Source: Schistosoma mansoni (lineage: Eukaryota > Platyhelminthes > Trematoda > Strigeidida > Schistosomatidae). From it: 64,000 nucleotides of DNA. Below are positions 1 through 14,100 of this stretch, in pieces. A program made the translations under genes and the position numbers. The notes beneath the pieces are model-generated. The model saw nothing but the letters and a program-made list of their open reading frames with translations, did no database searches and had not been told where the DNA came from. Where the stretch lies: positions 24,652,178 to 24,716,177 of the forward strand of contig NC_031497.1 in the NCBI RefSeq assembly GCF_000237925.1, written 5' to 3'. The first letter of the stretch is position 1. Each line of letters opens with the position of its first letter.

Positions 1-2290
1 GGATATAGGTATTAGTGTCTCAACACTTTACTCTTTTGATGTACTTACCGTACTAATAAACAGATTTCTTTATTCTAACTTCTACTTCCCTTCAATCATT
101 TAGACCCACTCCACCTTATTAAATATCACAACTCATTGTTGTTTACTACTACATCCTCTTATCTGGAGGCTCCAACCACATTCCACCGTAGCTGCAGGAG
201 CTAGTATGAGTTTGACCTGCTAACTTATCATACCTCTGTCTGTTCCACTACGAATTGTTAAATATTCTTCAGTGTCTGTATCGAAGTGTATTGATGCTCC
301 TTTGTTTCTCTTTTTTCAGCAGCACGCTCTCAGCGCAAAGCTATGGGGTTTCTGACGCCTGGAACAAATTTGACGTGCTTGTTGTTTCAAGGTCACAACA
401 AACACCAGGCGCTATATATCTACTTTAAAACAGCTATCAATTCGAAAAGTTGTATTGCATAGATAATTAGCACGACCAGAATCCTAGCAAAAACATGTTG
501 AGTTTGAATCTAGCGCACAACGTGGACACGATGTCACTGCAAAAAATACTTTGAAAACTGTACTCAGTGTAATACTTAAACATAAACCTCATCATTAATG
601 CTCCGGGACATATGCGCGAGTGTACTATCTTCTATTTTTATTGATTTCGCCCATTTAACAACCCTACTTGTGAAGCACACTGTCAGCAAACCAATGTAAC
701 ATATATATCATACTTCTAAAAATGGAGCGTACTTACCCTAAAAGAAATATACTAAATAATATCATGTTTACATGCCAGTTCATATTTAGACCCACCATGG
801 AACACTCATACATCGAAATCTATCTGGCTTGAAGGTCGCATATTTCACTACTTCTGCATGCAACGTGGCATTCCTTTTACCAACCATTGATCCCTTCACT
901 TTCAGTTGTTTTGAAGGTCGTTTTTATCTACAGTGAATCAGTCGACAGAGGATGTAGGATCAGAGGGGTAAATCTTGACAGACTGTTGATCACTGTTATC
1001 TTCGTTGGGTTTGTGATTTTAGATAACTTATGAGATACTGGTTTCCATTAATGTTTGAAGACAATAGGCCTTAGATTTACGTATACTTTGTGTACATTTT
1101 ATCGACAGTTAGCATGTCAAATAACAATCTGAGAAGAGGGGTATCCGCTTACATTACTGATTTTTAGCAATCGCATTTGTTGAAGAATTTTAAAAAAGCA
1201 CCATAAGGTTTTGTTACAAGGGTCCTTTTTCTTTTTACACGAGAATGGAACGTTAATTTACTCTGGACGAATATCTACATCAGATTCCCTCCCAGTGTCT
1301 ACTCTACACAACTCAAATCAAGAACACGTAACTAGCCTGACTAGAACGTAAATATATTTCTACACCAAAACCCGACACAATTCAACAACAAATGGACAAT
1401 CAATCAATAATAATAAATAATAAGGAAAGGGGAATACATAACTCATCTGACACCTGTCAGACTACTTACATATCTGACTAAACAGATAACCAATCATTAT
1501 CAACCTCGCCCACACGTCAGGTTTGTTTCGGTAAAACTTTCAAAAATCTTAAACAAACATGTTACAATAATTCTAAGTACGCGAGTTATGAAATACAATT
1601 TCATTCAAAGCACCAAAGCTTGTAAATGCTGTTATGTCAACCTTATTCTGAAAAACGATTTTAACTACGGACGCGGAAACTGAATGGATGGTGTAGGAAA
1701 TAAACTGTAGGCTTGTTTTGACCCGGATGATAATATGACAATGTGAAATGAACAATAATTAGCAAACTGAATGGTAGTAGACAAGTGGAAAAGACTGAAC
1801 AAAACGGTCGAAACCGAATTATATATTATATACTGAAAGACAAAACGAATAGAAGACATTGCCTAATAAATGTCACCTGAAAGTTCTTACTGACAACAGC
1901 GAATAATAATAATAATAATAGTGTTCATATAACCATTAGATATTTTTAGTGCATCCGACGTTGGTGACATGCAGAGAAGAGTAACCTCAGTGGCGAGCTG
2001 AGAGGTAATTCAACTCAATAGCCTTACATAATGCATAATGGCCTGAAAAGTGCACATCAATATCAAGCTCTTCGATCGAAGGGTCTGAGTAGTAAAGCGC
2101 AGGTATTCTTTTTCAGGTCAAAAGGAAACGTGTCACACAATGAAGAAAAGGCGAGACATTTTATCACGTCTATAAAAGCCACTAAATGTACATGAAAAGC
2201 AAAGGAGATTCACATAAATTGACATAAACAGGGGTAAAAAAGTTCCAGGAGACTGAACACTAAAGCTGCTGTTATCATTCTCTTGACAAC
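1..2290. other. Non-coding region, no gene recognised
   Basis: I see no coding exon with recognisable similarity here. The open frames are short and low in complexity, with short AT-rich runs such as (AAT)n near 1905-1920. The region may hold upstream regulatory DNA or decayed repeats; nothing specific can be supported. Confidence 0.5.
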
Positions 2291-2310
2291 TTTACGAAAA
2301 GAAATTCCAT

Positions 2311-2613
2311 TTATTTACGTTTGTCGGTTCTGATGCTCCTCTTCACTTGTTTGTTTACATCTGTATATTCGGCTTGTGCCTTGGCTTTCTCTGCTCTTGT
2401 TCGGCTGGTATTGATTGCTGCCTTCATGTTACTCCTTTCTTGAATATTATACAGTGTACCAACAGTGATACATTCCTTGTGATGGTGCTTCTTGTGGCCC
2501 AGAACCTCAAGACATGTTGAAGTGATTACCTCGTCGATCCCTTTCCAGCTGTTCTCCATAGTAGTTCTCTCTCCACTGAGTAGATCACGAAAAGTCATCT
2601 GAAACACGGACAT
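2311..2613 (-). mobile_element. RTE-clade LINE fragment, family 2 (linker between endonuclease and RT)
   Basis: The minus-strand frame reads a stretch containing [15 protein letters not shown] and [11 protein letters not shown], the same protein segment as about 23030-23320 in the larger family 2 copy (21918-25712). Only the linker between the endonuclease and reverse transcriptase is present, so this is a dead internal fragment. It lies in opposite orientation to the CR1-like LINE that follows it. Confidence 0.85.
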
Positions 2614-2639
2614 CTGAAATTACGGAGAGGGGGAGGAGT

Positions 2640-3905
2640 AGCCCTGTACCTACAATCTTGTTTGGTAGCACGTTAAGTGTACACTCATGAGTTTATCAAT
2701 CTCGATGAATCTGTATGGTGCCCAGTAAGATTGTCTAACACCTTGAGGTGTCTAGTTGGAGTCATCTACAGGAAGCCCACTGCTGACATCGAGTTTGGCA
2801 ATCATTTGCTCGAAGGATTATTCCGCTCTATTCGTCTCAGATACACTCATATCCTGATTTTAGGAGATTTCAATCTTCCTGTAGTCAACTTCTCTGGACA
2901 CACGTACATCGGAGGTGACAACTGTACTGAAGCTCGATTCTTCAACCTCATTGGAGATCTGGGATTATTCGAAAATGTGGAGTTAGCAACTCGCTAGAGA
3001 ATTAGTCAGACGCCGAAAAGCTGATTCTGTCATGCAGCCTCTCTTCGACAAGCCAAAACCTTAGTTTCTCAACTGCTAGGTTCTAATGGACCAAATAACA
3101 ATGACAGTGACGCCGCTGATCTTCTGGCAGAACAGTACTTTCAGACATTTCAACCGCCTCATACTAACTCTCAAGTGAACCTGGGTGCTGACTTGGTGTA
3201 TCAGAAGCTGTAGCACATAAACAAGGACACCAACCTTCAAAGGAGGTCGACGCAGAGAACCTTCACGCTACCTATCGGTAGAAATTCTCTCATTATCCTC
3301 AGAAATTATGGAGTCCCTGATATATGACTATATATACAACTACTTAATATCCACAAACTGCTTTTCACCCCAACAGCACGGTTTCAAGAAGGGTCATTCT
3401 TGTATAACCAACCTTCTAACTGCGGTGAACAGATGGACAGCCATTCTTGATCGCGAAGGGAACGTTCACATCATATATCTTGACTTCTCGAAAGCTTTTA
3501 GTAGGGTCAACCATAGATGTCCTATCAATATGTTCAAACGAATAGGTATCAAGCCACTACTAATTGATTGGCTTACTTCATATCTAAATAATTGACTTTC
3601 TAAGGTCAGGTCAGAAACTGGTGACAAAATATAGCAGAACGGACCGTGGGTACACCCTCTATTCCTTAAGAGTAGTCAGATGCTGGAATTCTCTGCCGGC
3701 TGAGCTAGTACAAGAGACTTCCCAGGAATCGTATGAGAGAAAACTTGACATATTCTTGGGGACTAAGGACAGTATCTCGTTATAGTTTACTAATGTTTTT
3801 TTCTCTTTTATCGTTAAGTAAATCTGGGTTCCACTCTGTCGGCATCGACGACCCAGTGTTACTAGATACGGAAGACCGTTAAACGAAATGTTCTTATACT
3901 CTCTC
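2640..3905 (+). mobile_element. CR1-like LINE, internally deleted (endonuclease and RT remnants)
   Basis: Three protein remnants lie in order on the + strand. About 2677-2997 holds an AP-endonuclease segment with LILGDFNLPVV. About 3308-3595 holds a reverse-transcriptase segment with QHGFKKGHSCITNLL and IYLDFSKAF. About 3640-3785 holds the C-terminal tail typical of CR1/SR1-type LINEs, with SLRVVRCWNSLPAELVQ. Stretches between them are missing and the RT lacks its YxDD box, so the copy is inactive. It ends roughly 55 bp before the proposed CEBPZ start codon. CR1 clade (SR1/Perere type) is my assignment from motif style. Confidence 0.8.
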
Positions 3906-3959
3906 GAGAATCATTTGAAACCATTTATTGTTGAAGGCTGTTTTCACTTCTGACCTTGA

Positions 3960-5166
3960 ATGTTTTCAAATTATTCTTCTAGTAACATGTCTAGTTGGTT
4001 TACTAACAAGGTAGGTCGATCATTTTATCTATGTCGTAGCTGACCGAGTGTTCGGGGCCATCTTTATCGACAGAAGACGTACTTAAGCTGAAGGGTGAAT
4101 CTAGTTCTGCTTTTGAGCGGAATTATGGATTGAAGCTATGGAAGAATGGACTTCCAAGTGAATTGGGTTCATTGAATCGGACCACGCGAGAATGGTTATC
4201 TATGGCACTTAAATCAAAGTCTGGGCAAGACTACATGTGTGCGATGGCCTATTTAGTGAACTCTTATCCACTGTACGCCATTCGATTTCTCGATAACTTA
4301 ATATCGTTTGTCTCGCCGTCGAAAAAGCGGGATTGCTTCAAATCTTTGGGTAAGCTGTCGTATTATTCCTTGATTAGTATGCAGACATACTGAGCCACCT
4401 TTTTTGTAGCTTAATCCCGAAAAATCGTGCCTTGATTACTGTCACAAATCGACCTTTAAACGTGTTGGAAAAGCTAGATACCTCTTCGAAAGAAAATGTC
4501 CTTTGTTTGTGGCATTTTGAAGATGAGCTAAAGGCAGTGTACTTACGGTTTATCAAAGCCTCAGAGGTTAGCTATTTCTGAGTTGTAAAATTTGCAGAAA
4601 CTTTTGTTAAGTGACTGTGTAGATAATTTCAAGCGCAAAGCGTTAGGTAGTTAGTTTTTAAGAGGTTCATAACGTTGTCATTAGGGATTCTTGGTAGCCT
4701 TGTTCAAAAACAAGAAAATCAAACGGTAAGGAGCTGTCTTTTTATATTTCTGTAGTTAATATTAAACATTATAATTAATAAACTCGGTGATCGTAGTAAG
4801 GAGTTTGCATCTGCAGTGATACATAAGTTACGTCTGATTGGTAAGTCCGTACTCATAATAACTTGGTTGTAGCTGGAATTTCCAGTAGTTTTCTGCATTC
4901 AATTGTCCAGGAAGTTCGATCTTTCTTGTTCCGTCCCAATTTGTTGGAAAGATCAAAATACTACGCTATTTCACTTTTAAGTTGTTTGGAGCTGAAGAGT
5001 TCATCTCGTGGGAGCGGTATTGATGCAAATATATCGTCTGTGGCGTCAACATTGATCAAGATATACATGTCGTTTTTCCGCTCCTTAGCCAATTCCAAGG
5101 AAATCCCTGAACGACTTACCACTATATTGCTTAGCGGTTTATGTCGAGTAGCTCCTTTTATTTCTG
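3960..5166 (+). CDS. CEBPZ: CEBPZ exons 1-7, separated by six micro-introns
   Basis: Residues about 1-337. Introns are 4011-4039 (29 nt), 4350-4384 (35), 4567-4597 (31), 4647-4684 (38), 4726-4755 (30) and 4841-4872 (32), each GT...AG. Removing them joins recognisable family sequence: [19 protein letters not shown], then [15 protein letters not shown], then [11 protein letters not shown], then [13 protein letters not shown]. Reading straight through any of them breaks the frame or the similarity, which supports splicing. Very short 5' introns are an established feature of schistosome genes. Confidence 0.88.
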
Positions 5167-8100
5167 GTAAGTGCCATTCTTGTGATTACTGTGATTATTT
5201 TTCACTGTTTATTTATCTATTTAAACACACAAACGTATGTACAAGGAGGCACCAAATATATGTGCACTACGGAAGTGATTCGATTTGTATGAGGGCTGGA
5301 ATACTGTCCGGGTGTCTAAGCCGAAGTTGTTTTTACGTACAATGCTTCAAGCCATACTTTAGTTTTTTTTTAAAGCTGATAACACCACTCTGGTGACTAA
5401 ACCAAAATAGGCGGTGCGGGGTTCCGACTTAGAACTCGGTGACTGGAAACAATGTCCTTTAACCATTTAGCCCCGTCTGTCAGTCGCTGTAGTTGCATTT
5501 TGTTCAACCAGGAGTCGATGTTTTGCTGTTCATAGTTTTTAAATGGTTCTCAAGGGAGCAAATATTTCGTTTGACGGAAGTGTAACATGATAACTGAGTT
5601 TAGCTGTATTGATCGTTAGTTTAAACTTTTCGTATTACAAAATTTCTAATAAATATTGCGAAAATCCACATTAAATTCTGTCAAGATTATCAAGTTGGCC
5701 ATTCGTACTGTCATCAGAAAAGTAGGAATATTAGTTTTCAAATTTGTTTAATGGTGAAAGTACTTTCTTTAGTATAGAGTGACATTCTTTAAAGCTGCTA
5801 TAGGGTGACGATTTATCTTTCGCTCATGATTTTGTTAATAGTTATCATGTTTTCGTAGGACTACTTTATTTTTTCGATCGGCTTATTTTACTCGTGACGT
5901 ATCAAAAGCACGCGTACAGTTTTCCAGACAACAGTAGATTCATGTTCGATAATCCATCAATGTAAGTTGTTTTACGACTAAAGCAGTTGGTTTTCAACTA
6001 TTAGCCGCAGATTTGAAATGGGTCCTACAGGTTTTCACAGGCAATTCATATCACCAGCCCATACCCTGAAACATGGATCTTTTTAAAGTAAGGAGATGAT
6101 TCATTTAGTAAATATTATGATGTATAAAAATGTTTGGTATGGATTCTTTTCCGTTCATTTGCAAAAGTTTGTTCCAAGTCTCATTTAAGTCTCTATCCAA
6201 CTGAGGAGAGGTGGTATAGTGATTAAGAGCGTCAACTGATTCAGTCACATTAATTTTGTTAGCTCTGGTGGGCTGGTGCCTAACAAGTTATTAGAACTAT
6301 CTTTATCATCACTGCTTTTTGTTTATTCTGTTTGATTAGAATACAAAATGTAGAACTTTTTAGTGTATTATACCAAAACAAGTACAAAATAAGGTTTTAT
6401 ATTGTTTATTAATACTTCCAGTAGTTGGATACTATATGTTAGACTTGATAGTCAGGGATAAAGGATAACAAATTTTCAGCTTATTTTAATGACATTTAAG
6501 TTTCTTATTTTTGTTTGCCTATATTTAGATACTTTCAGGATATATTATCAATTCTATTGTCAGTATTTGGATTCATTGATAAGATTTCATTATTGTTTCT
6601 TGTATGATGGTAACTAACTTCTAGTCTGAGCCATGTTGGCAGATGCAGACTACCTGGTTGGGGTCCGCGTGACTATCGTAACCAATGGTTCGAGACTCTA
6701 GGTGGCATGGTTCAGAATCGATCACAATGGCGTAGGTGTATACACTCTTTATCTTCCCTTAAACCTTAAGATTAAAATTGCTTCATAATGTTCTTCCTTC
6801 CTATACTATATCCTTATATACAATCTATCTTTTATATACTACCACCACTAAATTAACTATTTCTGTGAATCCGGTGTTCATCTTGTTGTGCTAACGAGGT
6901 ATGGCAACTTGGACCGATGCATAAATGTGCCTGGTCCTACGTTGTAGCTGACTGACTGATGATGGTAACTCGATAGTCTGAAAAAAGTCAACTATCAAGC
7001 CTGAAATTCATTTCGGCTATTCTGATTTTGAGTAGTTAGGTAGGATGTTTAATGTATATACAAAAGTAGGACTCAAGTTTCAGTAAATGAACAGGTATTT
7101 AACTATTAAGTGGTATTAACACTAAAAAAAGTAGAGGATGAATCGTTACAAATAATGACAAATATGACGACAAAATTTTCAACTCGTACTATAACATATT
7201 TGTCCCTTATCTGGCGGTTTTATTTTTACATCCATTTCCTCATTTCTAACTATTATTCAATTGTTATTTTTTCAGAGGAGGCATTTACATCTATGTTAAG
7301 TGAGGTTAATGATCTGTTTCGGCTTGTTCATACAACTGGCTTTACTGTGTCTGTTCAAGCTTTGTCCGTACTTTTTCAAATTTCAACTCATTGTGTCGCT
7401 ATACGTGATCGTTATTATCAGGTCAGTTGTTGATAGAAAATTTTTAATTTTCTGTCTGTATTATTCATGTAAATACATTATCCGATGAAACCAGCAGCTT
7501 AACTTTATGATTAATGTTTTCTAAGCTAACTCTCACTATTCATTGGTTACTTATTTTGTTGCTTTTTAACAACAACTCAATAATAACTCAACCCGCCAAA
7601 GAATTTAACACCTAATTATTAGATTTGATCTTTGGCCTCTATATATTACCCCTATTTCGGAAATTGCGTTGTTTCTTTGTCATTACTAGCATTTTAACGA
7701 TACGTATTGTAGTTGGATATTCTATATTCTTATTCTATATTTTCTTAGGCCTTATATAGAAAATTACTAGATCCTGCTATTCATCAAAGTTCTAAAAATC
7801 CAATTCTACTACGTTTAATCTATCAAAGTATGGCTGGTGATGATGATACTGATCGAATTGTTGCGTTTATTCACAGAATCTTGCAATTATGTATTTCACA
7901 TACAGATCCTGGTTTTATTGTCGGTTGCTTAATTCTAATTAATAAGGTATAGTTAATTTTTATTTATTTGTGTGTCTGTCAAATTTACTGAAGAGTCCAA
8001 CCCCACGACTGAGATACGCGTGAAATCGAGGTTCAAGACAATGATTTATCCAAAGATAGGTTCTATGATGACAAAAAATATATACATTAGTTACTAACCT

Positions 8101-11100
8101 TGACTCCCGAAGTATCTGTGATGATTAAGATGTGTGTATGTATTGGAAAAGGACGTCGTTAAATCTACCGAAGTGCTTAACCACATAACTGAGATACGAC
8201 CTAAGCCGAAGTTCATAAAACAACGATTTGTCTAAAATGCAGTTTTATATTGAGGAATAGACGCAAAGTAGCTACAAACCTAATCTTGTGAAGTATCTGT
8301 GGAGCCCAACGTGTCTGCAAGTCTGAAAGAATGACGGCTTCCTGCAGCAATAATATAGAGAATAATTATGACATACGATATTGCAAATGACAGCTGATAG
8401 CTGTGTCTAATTTTGATAACAATTTATCAACAAGTAAAAAGGCAACCAAAAGCAAGGAAATATGGAGGCCGTTGCGTTTAAACGAAGATTCATCGACTAT
8501 GCGAAACTGAGAATAACTGTTACAGGGATTGAGAGGAAGTAATTCTTATAATTAATACAATAAATGTTATAAGTATATGTAAATATCAATAGTTGAGATC
8601 ATGAGTCAATTGAAGCTAGACCACCATGGGAAACGTGGAAGCATTGGACGGCCGTTTCATCCTATTGTGGGGCTGTTCAATTGACTCATGATCTCAACTA
8701 TTGAAATTACTATAATATCCACAAAATCCTTCTGATGTATATAAATATTTTAGAAAGTTACGCAACTAACTTGCGTAACAACATACGCATAGAAATTGCT
8801 AAGAATACAACCGTTTATTGAATATTAATAAGTAGTATAAGACAATACACGAAAGAGTTGACGGAAGATAGTAAGGACAGAGAACCTAAACAAACTTAAC
8901 AGGCTTCTTATAATAATTTCATAAGGATTAACTACAACATACGATGGTGATGGTATGAATGATGGCCGATAGCTGTATCTAACGTCTGTAATGGCTATTG
9001 ACAATCAAAATGGAGACTGAGTGCACATAAATATGAGAGCTGTTTCATTTGAATAATGTTTAGAAAATGCATAAAAACCGAAAATAATTATTATAAAGTT
9101 TGAGAGAATGTAGTTATCACAATAAATAGATTGGGTGTTTTTAGTTTGTGTAAATACATAATAATAAACTTACATTCGGAAATTGTTAGAAATAGAACTG
9201 GCTACTGAAATATTAACAGGTAGTATTTATTTATTTATTTAAACACATAAATATTAGTACAAGGAAGCACCAGATACATATGCGCCGCACAAATCTCATT
9301 TGATTTGTGTGAGGGCTGGGATACTGTCCTGGTGCCCAAACCGAAGCAAGTGGTTTTCTTAGAGGATCACACCTGGAGCCTTTGACCAAAAGGTCTGATC
9401 CACAAGGCAGTGGAGCATCGTGAGGAGATGCAGTTCCATGGTAGCCGGTGACCAACGATTGATTCATATGCCATTTATTCCTTTAGGATACTGGAGCTCA
9501 TGTGTACCATTGGTTTGGAATCAGGGTTATCCAACTACCCTAGATGAACATTCCGTGTCCACCAACCCGGTTAAAGCGCCAGACATTCGCTTTTCGTCCT
9601 CTCAATTTCGTAAACAGCCCCCCTGGTGCGAGAAGGCAGTGAGTAGGACTTGTGTGGCAGAGGCTTTATATGTGTGGCCATGTGAGAGCATTTGGAGAGG
9701 GAGAGCGGACTCTCCCCACTCTCGGCCGTACCAGGGAATTGGATTTTTTAGTGACAGATTCCTACTACAACTTTTCTAAATGCTAACTAAGTAATAAAAT
9801 GTATGAAATCCTTTAAGTATTCATAATCAATCTCCTTCTTCACTTCCTACTATTCCTTCTACCTTGACTTTCAACACTAAACTTCCTGTTCCGGTTTCCT
9901 CCTCAAGTGTCACCATGGCCAACGATTCTAGTGCGCGAAACGCTGTCCCAGGTCTACTAAAACCTCGCTCCAAACTACACATTGGAGCCTTCAACGTACG
10001 TACCCTATGCCAAATCGGTCAACAGGCCTCCTTAGCTAAAACTCTAGAATCTCGTACCATTGATGTATGCTGTGTCTCCGAAACACGCATACAGGATCCC
10101 AGTGTGGTCATTCACTTGACCTCACCTCGCCAAAATGGACAGCCGACGAAATACACCCTCCGTGTATCTGGCGACCCGTTGGCTAGTTCTCGCGGACTTG
10201 CAGGTGTAGGCATAGCACTAAGTACAAGGGCAGAACAGGCACTATTAGAATGGATCCCCGTTAACAGTCGCCTATGTGCTGTCCGGCTAAATGGCTCCGT
10301 AAGAACTCGGAAGGATAGGGACACACGTCGTTGCCTTTTCGTCGTTTCTGCCTACGCTCCCACTGACTGCAGCCATGATGAAGTAAAAGATGACTTTTAC
10401 AGAAAACTCTCTGAGCTTCTTCAGAAAGCTAAGCGCTCAGACATAGTAGTCGTAGCGGGTGACTTTAATGCCCAGGTAGGCAGCTTAAATCAAACAGAAA
10501 GACATTTAGGTGGGTGTTTTAGTATTCCGGCTCAACGAACCGATAATGGTGATCGTCTGTTGCAACTATGCTCAGACAATCGTTTATTTTTAGCAAGCAC
10601 TAATTTTAAGCATAAGGAGAGACATCGTCTAACATGGCGACCACCTGCACCAAACCAACGATGGACTCAAATAGACCATATTGTCATCAGTCATCGTTGG
10701 AGAGGCTCAATAGAAGATTGTCGCTCGTATTGGAATACTTGTTTAGACTCTGATCACGCTTTAATACGAGCGCGCATTTGTCTGCGCCTCAATGGACGCA
10801 GGAAAATTACACTAAGAAGACCCATTAGGATTGAACTGGAGGACGAGAAAGCCAAATGCGAATTCCAGAAACAACTGAGTTCACATCTAGGCAGTTCTGT
10901 AAACGAGACTGACCCAGATGCTGCTTGGAAAGACATACGAACAGCTGTGGAAACAGCAGTCACATCTATTAGTCATTTAAACCATAGGGCTCCAAAAAAC
11001 CAGTGGATTTCCTCTAAGTCTATTTCACTGATGGATTCGCGTAAACTCATCCCATCAGGCTCTGAACACGACGAAGAGCGTAAACAAATTAGATCTAGGT

Positions 11101-14100
11101 TAACTAAAAGTCTAAGGAACGATCGTGAGCAGTGGTGGGCAACGAAAGCAAAAGAGATGGAAAAGGCAGCGGCTGTAGGCAACACCAGGCAACTATTCAG
11201 ACTAATAAAAGAAACCGGAATTAAGAAGTCAAGTGTAAGTGAGACAATCTCGGAAAAAGACGGAACCCTTATCTGCTCTCAACCTAAACGTTTAGAACGA
11301 TGGGCGGAACACTTTAAGGAGCAGTTTAGCTGGCCTTCAGCTACTGCACAACTACCCACTATTCCCAGAAAACCTGAATGGAACATTGAGGTAGGCCCCC
11401 CGACCCTACTTGAAGTTCAAAAGGCTATAAGTAATCTGAAACGAGGAAAAGCAGCTGGTCCAGATGGATTGGCTCCAGAGGTCTTTAAATATGGTGGTCC
11501 AATTTTAGCGATTAGGTTGACTAATATTCTGGCTAAAATCTGGGAGACGGATGTAATCCCATCCGACTGGTCACAATCACTGATTGTCCCAATATATAAA
11601 AAGGGGTCCAAATCATCCTGCGATAACCATAGAGGGATTAGTCTGACTAACATAGCATCTAAAATACTAGCCTCAATAATTATCAGGCGCCTAACTAAGA
11701 CTCGTGAACTGCAAACACGAGAAAATCAGGCTGGCTTCAGACCTGGTCGTGGCTGTATCGACCACATATTCACCATTCGTCAAGTTTTAGAGCACAGACA
11801 CGCTTATCGGCGTCCGACAATGATAGTTTTTCTTGACTTGAAAGCAGCATTTGACTCTGTAGACCGAGAGGTTCTGTGGCAGTGTCTGTCATTGAAAGGT
11901 GTACCTGAGAAGTACATAAACCTTTTGAAGGCTCTTTACTCGAACACTATTAGTCGAGTAAGAGCTTATGGCGAACTGTCATATGATTTTACAACCTCAA
12001 GTGGTGTCCGTCAAGGCTGTCCACTATCCCCGTTTTTGTTTAACTTCATTATAGACCTGTTGCTGCAAATAACACTCTCTTCGACTGAATCTACAGGAAT
12101 TGATCTCCTACCAGGGGGACCACTAAGCGACTTAGAATACGCAGATGACATAGTCCTGTTTGGTGAAGACGCTGGCAAAATGCAGAGTCTTCTGTTGGAA
12201 CTCAGTAATAATGCCAGGATGTTTGGGATGCGTTTCTCCCCATCCAAATGTAAATTGTTACTCCAGGACTGGCCTGCGTCAACACCCGAACTAAGGATAG
12301 GGAGTGAAGTAGTCGAACGCGTCGACAACTTCACTTATCTTGGAAGTCTGATCAGCCCTAATGGGTTGGTGTCTGACGAAATCTCAGCACGGATTCAAAA
12401 AGCTCGTTTGGCTTTTGCCAACTTACGTCACCTATGGCGAAGACGAGATATCCGTCTATCAATTAAGGGACGAGTATACTGCGCATCAGTTCGTTCTGTT
12501 CTACTTTACGGCTGTGAAACATGGTCATTAAGAGTAGAAGATACTCGTAGGTTACTAGTATTTGACCACAGATGCCTTAGAAATATTGCTCGCATCTGCT
12601 GGGATAACCGGGTAAGTAATAGTGAGGTTAGACGCAGGGTATTAGGGAACGATGGTAAATCAGTTGATGAGGTGATGAATCTTCATCGACTGAGATGGTT
12701 GGGCCATGTGTTACGTATGCCTGAACACCGATTACCACGACGCGCTATGATGGCTAGTATTGGGGACGGTTGGAAGAGAGTTAGGGGCGGCCAAACCAAA
12801 ACATGGCATCAGTGCTTGAAGTCACTAACTTCTAGTCTGAGCCATGTTGGCAGATGCAGACTACCTGGTTGGGGTCCGCGTGACTATCGTAACCAATGGT
12901 TGGAGACTCTGTGTGACATGGCTCAGAATCGATCACAATGGCGTAGGTGTATACACTCTTTATCTTCCCTTAAACCTTGAGACTAAAATTGCTTCATATC
13001 TCTCTTCCTTCCTATACTATATCCTTATATACAACCTATAATTTATATACTACTACCAACACTAAATTAACTACTATTAATCCGGTGTTGTTCTTGTTGT
13101 GCTAACGAGGTATGGCAACTTGGACCGATGCATATATGTGCCTGGTCCTACGTTGTAGCTGACTGACTGTTATTCATTTTAAGTTAGATAGACTGATGTA
13201 CGTACGTACGAAGTTCTAAGTTGTGACTAACTGACTGACTGACTGAGACGAATCACGTTCATGTATAACATGATTGAATAATAATAGATAATTCTATTGG
13301 TATTACTAATAACCATGACATTTATAATACTTTCATTTTCACAATCAACTGTTTACCTAATCTATCATCTTATCTTGTCTCTGTTTTATTTATTTCTGTA
13401 TATAGGTGTCATTATCCAAACCAAATCTTATAATGGTTTCGCAAATAAATAAAGAACAGTTAGTGAGTAATTTTGATTTTACATTAATAATAATGATAAT
13501 ATTCTTATTAATCTGCCTGGTCCTACGTTTTAGCTGACTGACTGACTGGATAAATCCAAAAATGATATTTACTTCAAAAAAAGTGTTGGTAGAGTTGATA
13601 AGTACGTAATTACGTATGTGGAAATCTTTTGTTGTATTTCTAAATGTAACCACATTACTCTTCGTTAGTAAAAGAATGAAGCATTGGTACGAAGAATTCA
13701 ACTTTCGATCTCTGAACTCTAGGTTCAAGCATCAATTCACTTTCTATTTTTGTTAGCTAAGTATTCTTACTGATGAACGTCACTCAGGACTCAGACCTTG
13801 GATCTATTAGTTTGAGTCCCGCTCCATCTACTTCGGTTTAGGGAGCCGTGTGGAATTATTAGCGCTCAAAGCTGAGTACACGAAGTTGCATCTGGTAAAT
13901 AAGTCATGTAAATATTCATTTATCGCTTTAGACAAAAGTAAATGTGACTACATTTATTTAGTCATCAGCAGTCAGTCATAACGTCAAACCTGGTACGTAT
14001 GTACATCGGTTCAAGTTGCCATACCCCATTAGCACACCAAGATGAAGTTGTCAGGCCAAATCCCAGAATAGTAGAGGTAGTAACAGTATCAGTCGTAATC

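Noticed and set aside
4863-5396. Contiguous 177-codon open frame
   Set aside because: Only 4873-5166 is coding (CEBPZ exon 7); the rest runs into the intron and a SINE-like repeat.
9420-9779. 119-codon frame in the ~500-bp repeat
   Set aside because: The frame is not conserved in the other seven copies, so the repeat is non-coding.
13200-13250. CRISPR-like short repeats (CTGA and ACGT units)
   Set aside because: Microsatellite-like LINE tails without spacers; a eukaryotic context.
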